From Nitrospirota bacterium (GTDB lineage Bacteria > UBA2233), in contig WOZJ01000057.1 in NCBI GenBank assembly GCA_011620345.1, positions 1 through 64,000 on the forward strand: a DNA stretch of 64,000 bases. Direction: 5' to 3'. The position numbers and the translations under genes were made by a program. Below, one piece after another: positions 7,395-17,701 of the stretch (the stretch's first letter is position 1; the number at the start of each line of letters is the position of its first letter). The notes beneath the pieces are model-generated. The model was not told the origin of the DNA. It saw only the letters and a list, made by a program, of their open reading frames with translations, and searched no databases.

Positions 7395-8354
7395 GTGCCG
7401 GAGAGGTTGAAGGCTGTCCGCTTCCCCGAGGTTGCATCCACCGGAGCGCCCTTCAAAGAGGACGTAGTTCGCGGTCTTTTGGCCTCCCCTAAGTCGATCT
7501 CTTGCAAGTGGCTATACGATGAAGAAGGCTCTCGGCTGTTTGAAGAAATTTGCAAGCTGCCCGAGTATTACCTGACCAGGACCGAAAACGAGCTCCTTTG
7601 GTCTATCGGGAAGGAAAGAAGCCCCCTGGCCGGAACGATCATCGAGTACGGGAGCGGGCACAGTGAAAAAGTGCGGGCCCTTTTAGAAGGCGTTCAGGCC
7701 TACGTTGCCATCGATATCGCAAGTGTCGCCCTGGAAAGGGCAGCGCTTGCGCTTTCCCAAGATTACCCAGACCTAAAGGTCCTTGCGCTTGTGGCCGATA
7801 TCACCAAGCCCTTGCCCCTGCCTTCTTTGTTGAACTCCTTCCCAAGGCCATGGGTAGCCTTTTATGCGGGCTCGAGCATCGGCAACTTTTCAAACGAGCA
7901 GGCACGCTTTTTATTGGGTCTGATAAGAGAGAATCTTGGTCCAGGCGATGGGCTCTTGATAGGAATCGACCTCCAAAAGCCTATCTCGATCCTAGAGCGG
8001 GCCTACGATGACGCGAAAGGCTTGACGGCTCGTTTCAACAAAAACCTTCTCAGTCGTATCGCTAAGGCTTTTGGGATTGATATTTCCCTCGAGAGCTTCA
8101 AGCACGTGGCCCGTTACAACGCGACGGAAGGTCGCATGGAGCTGTTCCTTGAATGCCTCGAGGATCAAACCTGGAAGCTTGGCCCTGGTGTTTTGGTCAA
8201 CCTTCAAAAAGGGGAAATGATCCATACGGAAAATTCCTACAAATATACCCTGAGGGGTTTTAGGGCACTACTTGAAAGCTCGGGGTTCCGCCCTCAAAAG
8301 ACATGGACCGACTCCAAAGAGCTCTTTGCCGTGCTCTATGCCGAAGTTCGCTGA
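7395..8354 (+). CDS. egtD: L-histidine N-alpha-methyltransferase EgtD
   Basis: SAM-dependent enzyme that trimethylates the alpha-amino group of histidine to hercynine, the first step of ergothioneine synthesis. At 319 residues it is full length. Family landmarks are the N-terminal CKWLYDEEGSRLFEEIC, the LPEYYLTRTE segment that contacts the substrate, the SAM-binding IIEYGSGHSEKVR, and FYAGSSIGNFSNEQA. The GTG start at 7395 has a strong AAGGAGG seven bases upstream. It is co-transcribed with egtB. The pairing makes the assignment secure against other DUF2260-type methyltransferases. Confidence 0.93.
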   Translation: MPERLKAVRFPEVASTGAPFKEDVVRGLLASPKSISCKWLYDEEGSRLFEEICKLPEYYLTRTENELLWSIGKERSPLAGTIIEYGSGHSEKVRALLEGVQAYVAIDIASVALERAALALSQDYPDLKVLALVADITKPLPLPSLLNSFPRPWVAFYAGSSIGNFSNEQARFLLGLIRENLGPGDGLLIGIDLQKPISILERAYDDAKGLTARFNKNLLSRIAKAFGIDISLESFKHVARYNATEGRMELFLECLEDQTWKLGPGVLVNLQKGEMIHTENSYKYTLRGFRALLESSGFRPQKTWTDSKELFAVLYAEVR

Positions 8355-8640
8355 AGCCTCAAACTAACAGGCAAAAAAAGAGCAACAGGGGTTCGAGCGC
8401 CATTGTGCTTTGGATGGCACCTTGTTGATGGAGGTTGCGGGGTTTTTACGCTGAACGGCCGAGTACCGCTCGGTCCGTGAGCCATATAGGCTACTGCGAG
8501 GCGCCGACGCGTTCGTCATGGAGAACGCAGTGTAGTTCCGCTTGCCGTGCACCGGGTCAACCAAACAGCTTCATGGTTTTGGCTCACCGGAAAGCCTAGC
8601 AGTATAATCAAAAAGGTGGATATAGAGAACGGGAAAATAA
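8355..8640. other. Intergenic region with promoter only
   Basis: These 286 bases carry no coding-like frame. A short hairpin-prone stretch (CCGAG-TACCG-CTCGG, about 8459-8473) is not followed by a T-run. The only functional signal I see is the promoter at the right end. Confidence 0.4.
8579..8608 (+). promoter_or_regulatory. Sigma70-type promoter for the SBF-like transporter gene
   Basis: A perfect -10 TATAAT lies at 8603-8608, with TTGGCT at 8579-8584 as -35 (18-base spacer, four of six matches). It is 33 bases before the start codon at 8641. Confidence 0.5.
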
Positions 8641-9642
8641 ATGGGCGCCAGGCGGCTTGGGATAAGCCCGTTTACGGTTGGCCTTCTCCTTGCCGTGATC
8701 GTGGCGAGCGTCTTCCCTTGCGAAGGGAAAGGGATGGACGCGATGAACGCCGGGGTTTTCTGGGGGATCGTTCTTCTATTTTTTTTGCACGGCGCGGTGC
8801 TTTCGAGAGAGACGGCGTTAAGAGGTTTATTGCATTGGCGTTTGCACCTTCTCGTACTCTTTTGCACGTTTGGGCTTTTTCCGCTGTTTGGCCTTGCGCT
8901 GCAGCCCTTGGCAACGCGCATGCTTACCCCCGAACTTTACGCCGGGGTGCTGTTTCTTTGCGTCCTCCCTTCGACGGTTCAGTCTTCGATTGCGTTTACT
9001 GCCATCGCAAAAGGAAACGTCTCCGCGGCGGTATGTAGCGCGACGCTCTCGAATCTTTTAGGTATCTTCTTGACCCCTCTTCTTTTTGGAGCCTTTGGGG
9101 TGTTGTTGTCCGCACAGGGGAATGCAGGGGTCTCGCTTTCTTCTGTAGGCACGATCATCGAGCAATTGCTTGTGCCCTTTATCGTCGGCCAAGCGCTTCA
9201 TGATAAGCTGTGGGGCTGGATCGCTCGGCAAAAGCGCATCCTCGATGTCGTCGATCAGGGGGTCATCCTGCTGATTGTCTACGCAGCCTTCAGCGAGGCC
9301 GTTGCAGAAGGGTTATGGTCGCGTACGCCTCCAGCCGTGCTTCTTGGCGTCCTACTCGTCTCTGTCGTGCTTTTAGCGCTGGCGATTGGAATTACCAGCG
9401 GTGTTTCCAAGAAACTCGGATTTTGTGCGGCCGACCGAGTTGCCATCGTGTTCTGCGGTTCCAAGAAAAGCCTGGCAAGCGGTCTGCCCATGGCGCAAGC
9501 CTTGTTTGGAGGGCAAACCGCAAGCGTAGGGGCCATTGTTTTGCCTTTGATGGTCTACCACCAGCTACAGCTTCTTGTTTGTGCCGTGTTGGCCGAGCGG
9601 TACCGAGCAAGGCAGAGCTTAGGCCCGCTGGTTCCTTCTTGA
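8641..9642 (+). CDS. Bile acid:sodium symporter family transporter (SBF-like)
   Basis: Inner-membrane secondary transporter of 333 residues with about ten hydrophobic segments. It shows the SBF-like (YfeH/PF13593) signatures: LFFLHGAVLS in the third helix, LPSTVQSSIAFTAIAKGNVSAA across helices four and five (the crossover region with Ser/Thr and Asn that binds sodium in this fold), and FCGSKKSLASGLPMA later on. YfeH-like members have no firmly known substrate; sterol, organic anion or arsenite-like roles are possible. It stands alone behind its own promoter, between the egt pair and nadK. Confidence 0.8.
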   Translation: MGARRLGISPFTVGLLLAVIVASVFPCEGKGMDAMNAGVFWGIVLLFFLHGAVLSRETALRGLLHWRLHLLVLFCTFGLFPLFGLALQPLATRMLTPELYAGVLFLCVLPSTVQSSIAFTAIAKGNVSAAVCSATLSNLLGIFLTPLLFGAFGVLLSAQGNAGVSLSSVGTIIEQLLVPFIVGQALHDKLWGWIARQKRILDVVDQGVILLIVYAAFSEAVAEGLWSRTPPAVLLGVLLVSVVLLALAIGITSGVSKKLGFCAADRVAIVFCGSKKSLASGLPMAQALFGGQTASVGAIVLPLMVYHQLQLLVCAVLAERYRARQSLGPLVPS

Positions 9643-9783
9643 AGGGACCTTCTTAGAGCCTGATAAGGCGCTAGGCTGGAGTGCCCTCAGAATGGGCTGG
9701 CCTATGGTGCTGTCCCGAGGCTGGAATGAGGCCTGGCAGGGATGGTATAGTGAAGGTTGCGTATGGCCAAAAGGGGTTCATGC

Positions 9784-10677
9784 ATGCCATCGTCGCCCCC
9801 GAAAACGCTTGGAATTGTACGGAAGCCCGCTTCGGAGTCCGCCCGGGTCGCACTGGAAAAGGTGCTCGGGTGGCTGGCAGAGCGTTCGGAAGAGTTTAAG
9901 CTGGAACGTGTTCTCGTGCATGAGTCTGGCCTGTCAAAAGGGGCGCGTTTGCCCATAGGGGAGGTGTGTGACGACAGGGGGCTTGCCGAAATCGACCTCG
10001 TTCTCGTCTTAGGCGGCGATGGGACGCTGCTTTGGACCGTTCGAATGCTCGAGGATTACGAAGTCCCTATTTTGGGCGTGAATGTAGGCAACCTGGGGTT
10101 TTTAACCGAGGTCCCGCTCGAGGGTTTTCCGGAGGCCCTTACAAAAGCGCTCAACGGTGAGGTCAAGCTAGAGTACAGGTCTATGCTCGCATGCTTTCTC
10201 ACGCGGGAGAACGCTTCCCAGTCGCTTGGGATCGCGCTCAACGACGTTGTCATTGCAAGAGGGCCGTCGGGTAGGCTTATCACGCTTAGCGTGCTTGTGG
10301 AAAACACGTTCATCAACCGCTACCGGGCGGACGGGCTCATTTTGGCTACCTCAACCGGCTCGACGGCCTATAACCTGGCCGCGGGAGGGCCGATTTTGGC
10401 GCCTGGCGTAGAAGCTACGATCCTGACGCCCATTTGTCCTCATACGCTGAGCAACCGGACACTCGTGATCCCTTCGGACACGACGCTCACGGTTCGACTT
10501 GAGGAGGGCACCGAGGAGCAAGGCGAGGTTTGCGTCATCGTGGACGGTCGAAAGGCGGCATCGTTCACCGGCAAGGACGAATTGGTCGTTCGAAAGTCTA
10601 GGCACCGGATGTGCTTGGTCAAGAATCAGACACTCGATTACTTCCGCATCGTGCGTACCAAGCTAAAGTGGGGCTAG
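9784..10677 (+). CDS. nadK: NAD kinase
   Basis: Cytosolic enzyme that phosphorylates NAD to NADP with ATP or polyphosphate. Diagnostic motifs are VLGGDGTLLW (the GGDG catalytic motif), GVNVGNLGFLTE, YRADGLILATSTGSTAYNLAAGGP (NE/D-like NAD-binding region), and TPICPHTLSNRTLVIP. I prefer ATG 9784, preceded by AAAAGGGG at seven bases, giving 297 residues; TTG 9757 and ATG 9763 are in-frame alternatives. recN starts 8 bases after the stop. This nadK-recN arrangement is widespread and supports co-transcription with the DNA-repair gene. Confidence 0.93.
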   Translation: MPSSPPKTLGIVRKPASESARVALEKVLGWLAERSEEFKLERVLVHESGLSKGARLPIGEVCDDRGLAEIDLVLVLGGDGTLLWTVRMLEDYEVPILGVNVGNLGFLTEVPLEGFPEALTKALNGEVKLEYRSMLACFLTRENASQSLGIALNDVVIARGPSGRLITLSVLVENTFINRYRADGLILATSTGSTAYNLAAGGPILAPGVEATILTPICPHTLSNRTLVIPSDTTLTVRLEEGTEEQGEVCVIVDGRKAASFTGKDELVVRKSRHRMCLVKNQTLDYFRIVRTKLKWG

Positions 10678-10685
10678 CTTAAGCC

Positions 10686-12392
10686 ATGGCTTGGGTCGAA
10701 ACCCTAAAGATACGAAACCTTGCGACATTCAAAGAGGCTCTCGTCCCGTTTCGAAAGGGGCTGAATGTCATCACGGGGGAGAGCGGGTCTGGAAAGACGC
10801 TCCTTGTCCGCGCCTTTGGCATGCTCCTTGGAGAAGAAAAGGACGACCCAGAGGTTATCAGGGAGGGAGCAGCCGACCTTACGGTCGAAGCGTTGGTTTC
10901 GCTCGAGGATGCCCCTTTGGAGGTCGGAGAAACCCTCCGAACGCTCGGGCTCCAAGGAGAGGAGTTCGTAAGCCTCGGGAAAGCGATTCAACGTTCCAAC
11001 AAGGCCAGGAGCCATGTGTCGGGCTCGGCGGTGGCAAGGCGTGTCCTATGCAGCCTTGCACGCGAGATGATCGAACTTGTCGGACAGGGGGAAGGGGGTC
11101 GTTTTCGTGACACCCGCTTTCAGCACCAGCTTTTGGACGACATTCTTTGCGTTGATTCTCAAAGGGCGGCCTACCGATCAAGGCGTGCCCGGGCGATCGA
11201 GGCGCTTCAGATCGTTGACGCGCTCCTTGTACGAAAGCGCGCGTTGGAAGGGCAGAAAGGTGCCCACGAGGCGTTGCTTGTCGAGATTGCCCGCATAGCG
11301 CCAAAGCCTAAGGAAGAGGCCGCGCTCGCAGAACGGCGTCAGTTTCTCAAGCACGCCAAGGAAATTCAAGACGCCCTGTTTATGGCCAAAGAGCTCCTTT
11401 ATGATGCCAAAGAAAGCGTTATCGCCAAGCTCGAGCACGCGAGACGATGCCTTGACCCTGTGCTCCGCTTCCTTCCAGAGGCCGGCGATTGGAGTGAAAG
11501 GCTCCAAAAGGATGCCTTGGATGTCGAGGACGTGGCGCTTTCCATCTCTAAGGGTATAAAAGAAGAATTCCGGCCGGAAGAGCTTGACGAGGTCGAGCTT
11601 CGGCTTGTCGAGCTCCACACGCTCAAGCGCCGGTTTGGCAAAGAGATCGAGGCGTTGCTCGAAGAAGCAGAGCGCTTCAAGGGCCTAGAGGGCGACCTCG
11701 AGGAGTTGGCGCTCGAGCTAAAAAAGGCCAAAGAGCGCCTTGAGGTCGAACAAGCTAGCCTTCTCGAGGCGGCCAGGGCGCTGACCAAGGCAAGGCAAGA
11801 GGCTGTGGCGTCGTTTGAGAAGGATCTCAAAGCTATCGCGAGCGATTTGGGGCTCGAAGCGTTGAGCTTACGTGTCGCGTTCGAAACGGCTGCATCAGAG
11901 CAGCCTGGAACTCTCCAGGAGAGTTTTCCGTCCCAAGGGCTCGAGCGCCTATCGCTCAAGGTTTCGTTCAACCGGGGGGATTCCCTAAGGCCGATCGAAC
12001 GGGTTGCCTCTGGCGGCGAGCTCTCCAGGGTCGTCCTTTCGCTTTATGCGCTTTCCCTTCAAAGGCGCAACCTTCCCGTGTTGGTCTTAGACGAGATCGA
12101 TTCGGGCATTTCTGGGGCTGGGGCCGTGGCCCTAGGAAAGCTATTAAGCTCTCTTTCCTCGTCTTGTCAGGTGATTATGACTACCCATAACCCGCTCGTA
12201 GCCTCGTTCGCCGATCATCACCTCGTCGTTCGAAAAAAAGAGGCCGAAGGGGGGACGTTGAGCGAGGTGAAGTCCATCGAGGAGAAAGAAAGGCAAAGGG
12301 AGCTGGAAAGGATGCTTGTAGGGAGCAATATTTCCAAACATGCGTTGTTGGTCGCGGGGGATCTGCTCGGTGGAAACACTGGCGCCCGGTAG
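10686..12392 (+). CDS. recN: DNA repair protein RecN
   Basis: SMC-like ATPase that gathers DNA ends during double-strand break repair. At 568 residues it has the family's full length. Walker A is ITGESGSGKT near residue 33. The ABC signature is VASGGELSRVVLSL, Walker B is VLVLDEIDSGISG, and the H-loop is MTTHNPLVASFADH. Between them lies a long charged coiled-coil segment (about residues 150-380). The N-terminus (WVETLKIRNLATFKEALV) is the usual RecN opening. It lies 8 bases after nadK, and the next gene begins inside its 3' end. Confidence 0.94.
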   Translation: MAWVETLKIRNLATFKEALVPFRKGLNVITGESGSGKTLLVRAFGMLLGEEKDDPEVIREGAADLTVEALVSLEDAPLEVGETLRTLGLQGEEFVSLGKAIQRSNKARSHVSGSAVARRVLCSLAREMIELVGQGEGGRFRDTRFQHQLLDDILCVDSQRAAYRSRRARAIEALQIVDALLVRKRALEGQKGAHEALLVEIARIAPKPKEEAALAERRQFLKHAKEIQDALFMAKELLYDAKESVIAKLEHARRCLDPVLRFLPEAGDWSERLQKDALDVEDVALSISKGIKEEFRPEELDEVELRLVELHTLKRRFGKEIEALLEEAERFKGLEGDLEELALELKKAKERLEVEQASLLEAARALTKARQEAVASFEKDLKAIASDLGLEALSLRVAFETAASEQPGTLQESFPSQGLERLSLKVSFNRGDSLRPIERVASGGELSRVVLSLYALSLQRRNLPVLVLDEIDSGISGAGAVALGKLLSSLSSSCQVIMTTHNPLVASFADHHLVVRKKEAEGGTLSEVKSIEEKERQRELERMLVGSNISKHALLVAGDLLGGNTGAR

Positions 12393-12858
12393 CATCGTAC
12401 CGGCTTCAAGCGAAGACTTGTTGCGCCTCGAGGCCTTTTTGAACCCTTTTTTCCAGAGGGGAGAGCTTCTTTTTATCCCCAGCGAAAAGCTAAAGAAGAA
12501 CATCCGCCGCTTTTTGCTCGCCCGGCAGCCTTCCGGAGCAATCCTTGGGTCGCTTGGGCTGTTCGAATGGGGAAAGGATCTTGTCGAGGTGCGGGCCTTT
12601 GCCGTGGATGCAAGGGTAAGGGGCATGGGGATAGGGTCGGCGTTGCTAGAAAGTGCCCTTTCCCGTGCAAGGCTTGACGGGAAGAAGAAAGTGTTTGCTT
12701 TAACTTACAAAACCGCGTTCTTCACGGCGAGGGGGTTCTGCGAGGTTCCAAAGGAGAGTCTTCCTCATAAGATTTGGGGGGATTGCGTGCTCTGCCTCAA
12801 CCGGGAGAATTGCAAGGAGAAGTCTGTGATTTTTGGCCTGAAGGCACAAGAGGATTAG
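12370..12858 (+). CDS. GNAT acetyltransferase, probable short N-acetylglutamate synthase
   Basis: A single GNAT domain of about 160 residues. The acetyl-CoA loop is [14 protein letters not shown]. The C-terminal signature [17 protein letters not shown], then [17 protein letters not shown], is the pattern of the short ArgA-like acetyltransferases that lack the amino-acid-kinase domain. They make N-acetylglutamate for arginine synthesis. argJ, which recycles the acetyl group, is two genes downstream, which fits. The frame is open from 12340, but GTG 12370 (GGGGG upstream) is a better start. Either way it overlaps the end of recN by 20-50 bases. The exact substrate is inference. Confidence 0.7.
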   Translation: METLAPGSIVPASSEDLLRLEAFLNPFFQRGELLFIPSEKLKKNIRRFLLARQPSGAILGSLGLFEWGKDLVEVRAFAVDARVRGMGIGSALLESALSRARLDGKKKVFALTYKTAFFTARGFCEVPKESLPHKIWGDCVLCLNRENCKEKSVIFGLKAQED

Positions 12859-12862
12859 GAAG

Positions 12863-15514
12863 ATGTGGGATTGGGTGCTCAAGAAAATTATCGGGACGAA
12901 GAACGAAAGAACGCTTAAAAAGATCGAGCCGTTTGTTCGTGAAATCAACGCGCTTGAGCCCGGGCTTGTCTTAAAGAGCGATGCGGAGCTCAAACAGGCC
13001 TCGGCCTCGCTCCGTGAGCGTGCCAGAAATGGAGAATCTGCGGAAACGCTTCTTGTAGAGAGCTTTGCGCTGGTTCGAGAGGCCTCGAAAAGGGTGCTTG
13101 GCATGCGCCCGTTCGACGTCCAGTTGTTGGGCGGGGTTGTCCTTCACCAGGGCAAGATCGCCGAAATGAAGACTGGCGAGGGCAAAACGCTTGTGGCCAC
13201 GCTGCCTGTGTACCTGAACGCCCTGAGCGGAAAAGGCGTCCACGTCGTGACGGTGAACGATTACCTGGCCAGGCGGGATGCCGAGTGGATGGGGAAGGTA
13301 TACAGGTTTTTGGGGCTTAGCGTGGGCTGCATCCAGCATGGCCTTTCCGACGAAGAAAGAAGAAGGGTGTATGCCGGCGACGTCGTATACGCCACGAACA
13401 ACGAGCTAGGGTTCGACTACCTCCGGGACAACATGAAGTTCCGGCTCGAAGAATACGCACAGCGGGACTTCCACTACGCGATCGTAGACGAGGTTGACTC
13501 GATCCTTATCGACGAGGCCAGGACGCCGCTCATTATCTCTGGGCCTGCCGAAGAGTCCACGGAGGTCTACTACGTCGTCGATAAGGTCATCCCTAGGCTT
13601 GCAAAAGAAAAAGACTACACCGTAGACGAAAAACATCGGCAGGTGATGCTCACGGAGGAAGGCGTCCACAAGGTGGAGCAGCTCCTTGGCGTGGAGAACC
13701 TCTACGAACCGGCGCATTTCGACCTTGTTCACCACGTGATGCAAGCCTTGAAGGCGCACGTGCTTTTCAAGAGGGACGTGGATTATGTCGTCAAAGACGG
13801 CGAGGTTGTCATCGTCGATGAGTTTACGGGCAGGCTCATGCCCGGTAGGCGTTACTCGGATGGCCTTCATCAGGCGCTCGAAGCCAAGGAGCGTTTGAGG
13901 GTAGCCTCCGAAAACCAGACGCTGGCTACGATCACGTTCCAAAATTTCTTCAGAATCTACCCCAAACTGGCCGGTATGACGGGAACGGCAGAGACAGAGG
14001 CGTCGGAGTTTCACAAGATTTATAACTTGGACGTTGTTGTCATCCCGCCAAACAGGCAGATGATCCGCACCGATCATCCGGATATCGTCTATAAGACGCA
14101 GGCCGAGAAGTTCAAGGCGGTCGTTGGTGAAATTAAAGAACTCCACGAGAAGGGCCGTCCTGTTCTGGTTGGAACCATTTCGATCGAAAAATCTGAGTTG
14201 TTGTCCCAAATGCTCAAACACCAGGGTATCCCTCACAGCGTCCTGAACGCCAAGCATCACGAGCGCGAGGCCGAGATCATCGCCCAGGCGGGCAGGAAGA
14301 GTACCGTCACGATCTCGACAAACATGGCGGGCCGTGGCACCGATATCCTGTTGGGCGGAAACCCGGAGTTCTTGGCGGCCCAGCTTTTAAGGGAACGAGG
14401 GGAGGAAGGTCCGCCCAGCGAAGCGCTCGTCAACGAGTGCCTTGCGCTGGCACGCCATACTTGCGAGCAGGAAAAGCAGGAAGTGATCGCCCTGGGAGGG
14501 CTTCACATCCTTGGTACCGAGCGGCACGAGGCGCGCAGGATCGACAACCAGCTACGGGGCCGGGCCGGCAGACAGGGAGACCCTGGGTCTTCCCGTTTCT
14601 ACCTATCGCTCGAGGATGACCTGCTTCGAATCTTTGGCTCCGAGAGGATTGCCAAGTTGATGGAACGGCTTGGCATCGAAGAGGACGAGCCGATCGAGCA
14701 CTCGTGGATCACAAAGGCCATCGAAAACGCCCAGAAGCGGGTCGAGGCGCGTAACTTCGATATCCGTAAGCACCTTTTGGAGTACGACAACGTGATGAAT
14801 CGTCAGCGCGAAATTGTCTACTCCAAGCGCAGGCATATTCTCTCCAGGGAGACGATCACCGAGGACATCGTCGAAATGCTCGAAGACCTGGGCGAAGACC
14901 TGTTGGAGACCTACGTCTTTACCAAGCGAACGCCAGCCCCCGAGGACTTTCGCGAGATGGTTACGGCCGCTTCCCAGGTGCTCAAGCAGGAATTTCAGCT
15001 AGACCCTGGCGAGCTTTCAGGGCTCGAGAAAACGGAGCTTAGAGTCCGCCTCTTAGAGGGCTTGAAGGCCATGTATGAGGCCAAATCCAGAGCGGTTGGC
15101 CCGCTGATGCCATCGATCGAAAAGCTCATCCTGCTCTCTAGCCTGGATGCGCTATGGAAAGACCACCTACTGGCCATGGATCACTTAAAGGAGGGCATCG
15201 GGCTTAGGGGCTACGGGCAGAAAGACCCTCTCGTCGAGTACCAGAAAGAGGCCTACGCGCTCTTTGTGGACATGATGCTAAGGCTAAGGGAGCAGGTTCT
15301 TGGGTATCTGTTCGCCGTCGAGCTCAGAGAGGAGGGGCAAATCGAAGAGGCCCAAGCCAAAAAGGAGCACCAGGCCAGCGCCCAGAGGATGCGCATGAAC
15401 TTAGAGCCCGAGCCCGTGGCAGTCCGGCGTGACGGCAGGAAAGTGGGGAGGAACGACCCATGCCCATGCGGGTCGGGGAAGAAGTATAAAAAATGCCACG
15501 GGTTGGGGGCTTAA
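12863..15514 (+). CDS. secA: Preprotein translocase ATPase SecA
   Basis: Motor of the Sec export pathway, peripheral on the inner membrane and bound to SecYEG. It is 883 residues long. The N-terminal [28 protein letters not shown] contains Walker A. The DEAD-like Walker B is [18 protein letters not shown]. The preprotein cross-linking and second nucleotide domains follow ([31 protein letters not shown]). The protein ends in a SEC-C zinc motif [14 protein letters not shown], which binds SecB or the ribosome. It sits 4 bases after the acetyltransferase gene and one base before argJ, in a dense operon. Confidence 0.97.
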   Translation: MWDWVLKKIIGTKNERTLKKIEPFVREINALEPGLVLKSDAELKQASASLRERARNGESAETLLVESFALVREASKRVLGMRPFDVQLLGGVVLHQGKIAEMKTGEGKTLVATLPVYLNALSGKGVHVVTVNDYLARRDAEWMGKVYRFLGLSVGCIQHGLSDEERRRVYAGDVVYATNNELGFDYLRDNMKFRLEEYAQRDFHYAIVDEVDSILIDEARTPLIISGPAEESTEVYYVVDKVIPRLAKEKDYTVDEKHRQVMLTEEGVHKVEQLLGVENLYEPAHFDLVHHVMQALKAHVLFKRDVDYVVKDGEVVIVDEFTGRLMPGRRYSDGLHQALEAKERLRVASENQTLATITFQNFFRIYPKLAGMTGTAETEASEFHKIYNLDVVVIPPNRQMIRTDHPDIVYKTQAEKFKAVVGEIKELHEKGRPVLVGTISIEKSELLSQMLKHQGIPHSVLNAKHHEREAEIIAQAGRKSTVTISTNMAGRGTDILLGGNPEFLAAQLLRERGEEGPPSEALVNECLALARHTCEQEKQEVIALGGLHILGTERHEARRIDNQLRGRAGRQGDPGSSRFYLSLEDDLLRIFGSERIAKLMERLGIEEDEPIEHSWITKAIENAQKRVEARNFDIRKHLLEYDNVMNRQREIVYSKRRHILSRETITEDIVEMLEDLGEDLLETYVFTKRTPAPEDFREMVTAASQVLKQEFQLDPGELSGLEKTELRVRLLEGLKAMYEAKSRAVGPLMPSIEKLILLSSLDALWKDHLLAMDHLKEGIGLRGYGQKDPLVEYQKEAYALFVDMMLRLREQVLGYLFAVELREEGQIEEAQAKKEHQASAQRMRMNLEPEPVAVRRDGRKVGRNDPCPCGSGKKYKKCHGLGA

Positions 15515-15515
15515 C

Positions 15516-16715
15516 ATGCAAGAATTGCAAGTTCCGGGGTTTCTAGCCGCCGGAGTCCATGCCGGCCTAAAATCAGATCAAAAGCTCGATGTCGGGCTTG
15601 TCGTCTCCAAGGCCCCTTGCAGCGTGGCAGCGGTGTTCACGAAAAACCGTCTGGCGTCGGCCTGCGTGGAGCTATGCCGCGCTCTCGCAAAGAAAGGGCA
15701 TGGTAGGGCGCTTTTGGTCAACTCGGGGAACGCCAACGCGCTTGTTGGGGGGCAGGCCATGGCAAGCATCGAAATGCTCGTGCAGAACATCTCCGAGAAG
15801 CTTGGAATGGCTCCCGAGGAGATCCTTCAGGCATCGACGGGAATTATCGGTGTTCCTTTGCCTATCGAGCGCATGCTTCCTGTGCTGCCGGAGCTAGTGC
15901 GAAAGCTTAACTCAGACGGCCTCAAGGACGTCGCCAGCGCGATGATAACGACGGACAAGTCTGAAAAGGTCGCCTTCGAGGAGTTTGAGATTGAAGGCAA
16001 GCGCGTCCATCTGGCCGTGCTTACGAAAGGCGCGGGGATGATCGCGCCTAATCTGGCCACGATGCTGACGTTCGCCTTCAGCGACGTGGCCGTCGAACCA
16101 GGCACGCTGCAGAATATACTCGAGGTTGCCGTCGAGCCCACCTTTAACAGCATCCGGGTGGATGGCGAAACGTCGCCGAACGACATGGTTTTGCTGTTCG
16201 CAAACGGGGTATCGGGCGTAAAGATCAAGGAGGGCCCCCAAAACGCTTCGAGCGAGCGCTTCATTGCTTCGCTAAAGGGTCTTTTTGAACAGAACGCACG
16301 CAAGATCCTGGAAGACGGCGAGGGCGCAAGGCACGTCGTTGCCTACCGCGTAAGGGGGCTCGAAGATAGCAGACAAGCCAAGAAGCTTTGCCAGTTCCTT
16401 TGCGATTCCTTGCTGGTTCGCTGCGCGCTGGCCGGAGAAGACCCAAATTTTGCAGGCAGGCTCTTGACTCGGATCGGGTCTTTTGAGGGGTCGCTGCCTA
16501 GCGATTCTCTTCGGGTGTTCTTCGAGGGGATTCCCCTTTATGCCAAAGGCGAGCTTTTTGTCCAAAAAAACAGGGAGAAGATCTCAGAGGCCCTAAAGAA
16601 GCCCTTTTACGAGGTGCACGTGGATTTTGGAGGGATCTCCCACGAGGACGTCGTGTGCATGGGCTGTGATTTAACGCTCGATTACGTTCGGTTCAACTCC
16701 GCCTACGCGACATAA
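15516..16715 (+). CDS. argJ: Bifunctional glutamate N-acetyltransferase / amino-acid acetyltransferase ArgJ
   Basis: Transfers acetyl from N-acetylornithine to glutamate in cyclic arginine synthesis; bifunctional members also use acetyl-CoA. The protein is 399 residues from ATG 15516, one base after the secA stop. Key motifs are FTKNRLASACVE, LVNSGNANA, the autocleavage site LTKGAGMIAPNLATML (cleavage before the Thr of ATML gives alpha and beta chains), SIRVDGETSPNDMV, and the C-terminal CDLTLDYVRFNSAY. The nearby short acetyltransferase could supply the starting acetylglutamate, so ArgJ may need only the recycling activity. Confidence 0.95.
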   Translation: MQELQVPGFLAAGVHAGLKSDQKLDVGLVVSKAPCSVAAVFTKNRLASACVELCRALAKKGHGRALLVNSGNANALVGGQAMASIEMLVQNISEKLGMAPEEILQASTGIIGVPLPIERMLPVLPELVRKLNSDGLKDVASAMITTDKSEKVAFEEFEIEGKRVHLAVLTKGAGMIAPNLATMLTFAFSDVAVEPGTLQNILEVAVEPTFNSIRVDGETSPNDMVLLFANGVSGVKIKEGPQNASSERFIASLKGLFEQNARKILEDGEGARHVVAYRVRGLEDSRQAKKLCQFLCDSLLVRCALAGEDPNFAGRLLTRIGSFEGSLPSDSLRVFFEGIPLYAKGELFVQKNREKISEALKKPFYEVHVDFGGISHEDVVCMGCDLTLDYVRFNSAYAT

Positions 16716-16729
16716 AAAAGGGGGTCTTG

Positions 16730-17701
16730 ATGCCTGGTGTGGCCGTGAGCATTGATATGGGGGGGACCAACCTAAGGGTTGCCATTGTAGATGAAAAAGG
16801 CGAGATTCTTTGCAGGATCTTGCAGCCGACCAAGCCGGAGCGAGGAAGGAGCAAGGTGTTTGCATCGCTTACGGAGGGTATCAAAGAAGCGATGGTCAAG
16901 GCAAAGGCAAAAGGGCTGGAGCCTTTAGGGGTTGGTATCGGCTTTCCGGGTGTTTTTGCCGACGACGGCGTGATCTTGGGGGCCCCTCAGCTTTCTGACT
17001 GGGTGGGGTTTGCGTTTTTGGACGCGCTCCGCGCGGCGATCGAGATTCCGGTGTTCGTCGAAAACGACGCCAACTGTGCGGCGCTGGGCGAGTACTGGAT
17101 TTTTCGGGGGGATCTTCCGGATACGTTCGTGTTCATGACGCTGGGCTCTGGTATCGGGGGCGGCGTGATTTTGCAGGGCAAGCTTTGGAGGGGCTACCTT
17201 GGCTCTGCGGGTGAAATCGGCCACATTCCCGTCGAGCCGAACGGCCCTTTTTGCGGCGGTGGCCACCAGGGTTGTATCGAAGTTTTTTCTAGTGCGGTCG
17301 GTCTGAAGAACTTGATCGGCCGCGTGCTTGACGAGGGGGTAGCATCGCCCTTCCTTTCGGCCTTTAAAGAAAGGAGCCCGACGGTTACGCCAAAGGATGC
17401 CTACGAGGCCGCTAAACAGGATGATTTTGGAGCAAGACGGCTGTTTGAGCGCTTCGGAGAGTACCTTGGCATTGCGCTTGCGAGCGTCGTCAACGTGCTC
17501 AACCCTCCGGCAATCGTGATTGGAGGGAACATAGCCAACGCCTGGGAGTTCTTTGCCCCATCTATCCTGCCGTCATTGAAACGGCACACATTTCCTTACG
17601 TGGCAGAAAGGCTCAAGATTCGCAAGGCCGGGCTTGGCGAGGATGCAGGGATTCTCGGGGCAGCCAGCCTCATTTTTGCCAAAGAGGCATGTTTGCCCTG
17701 A
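16730..17701 (+). CDS. ROK-family sugar kinase (glucokinase-like)
   Basis: Cytosolic sugar kinase of the ROK family, 323 residues. The N-terminal phosphate-binding motif is SIDMGGTNLRVAIVD. The sugar-binding region contains ENDANCAALGEY. It is followed by the ROK signature with GSGIGGGVILQGKLWRG, the GEIGHIPVEPNG histidine loop and the zinc-binding cluster CGGGHQGCIEVFSS, which has one cysteine fewer than the usual CxCGxxGC. Glucose is the likeliest substrate, but N-acetylmannosamine or fructose kinases share these motifs. It begins 14 bases after argJ with GGGGG upstream of ATG 16730, and recO overlaps its last 13 bases. Confidence 0.85.
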   Translation: MPGVAVSIDMGGTNLRVAIVDEKGEILCRILQPTKPERGRSKVFASLTEGIKEAMVKAKAKGLEPLGVGIGFPGVFADDGVILGAPQLSDWVGFAFLDALRAAIEIPVFVENDANCAALGEYWIFRGDLPDTFVFMTLGSGIGGGVILQGKLWRGYLGSAGEIGHIPVEPNGPFCGGGHQGCIEVFSSAVGLKNLIGRVLDEGVASPFLSAFKERSPTVTPKDAYEAAKQDDFGARRLFERFGEYLGIALASVVNVLNPPAIVIGGNIANAWEFFAPSILPSLKRHTFPYVAERLKIRKAGLGEDAGILGAASLIFAKEACLP

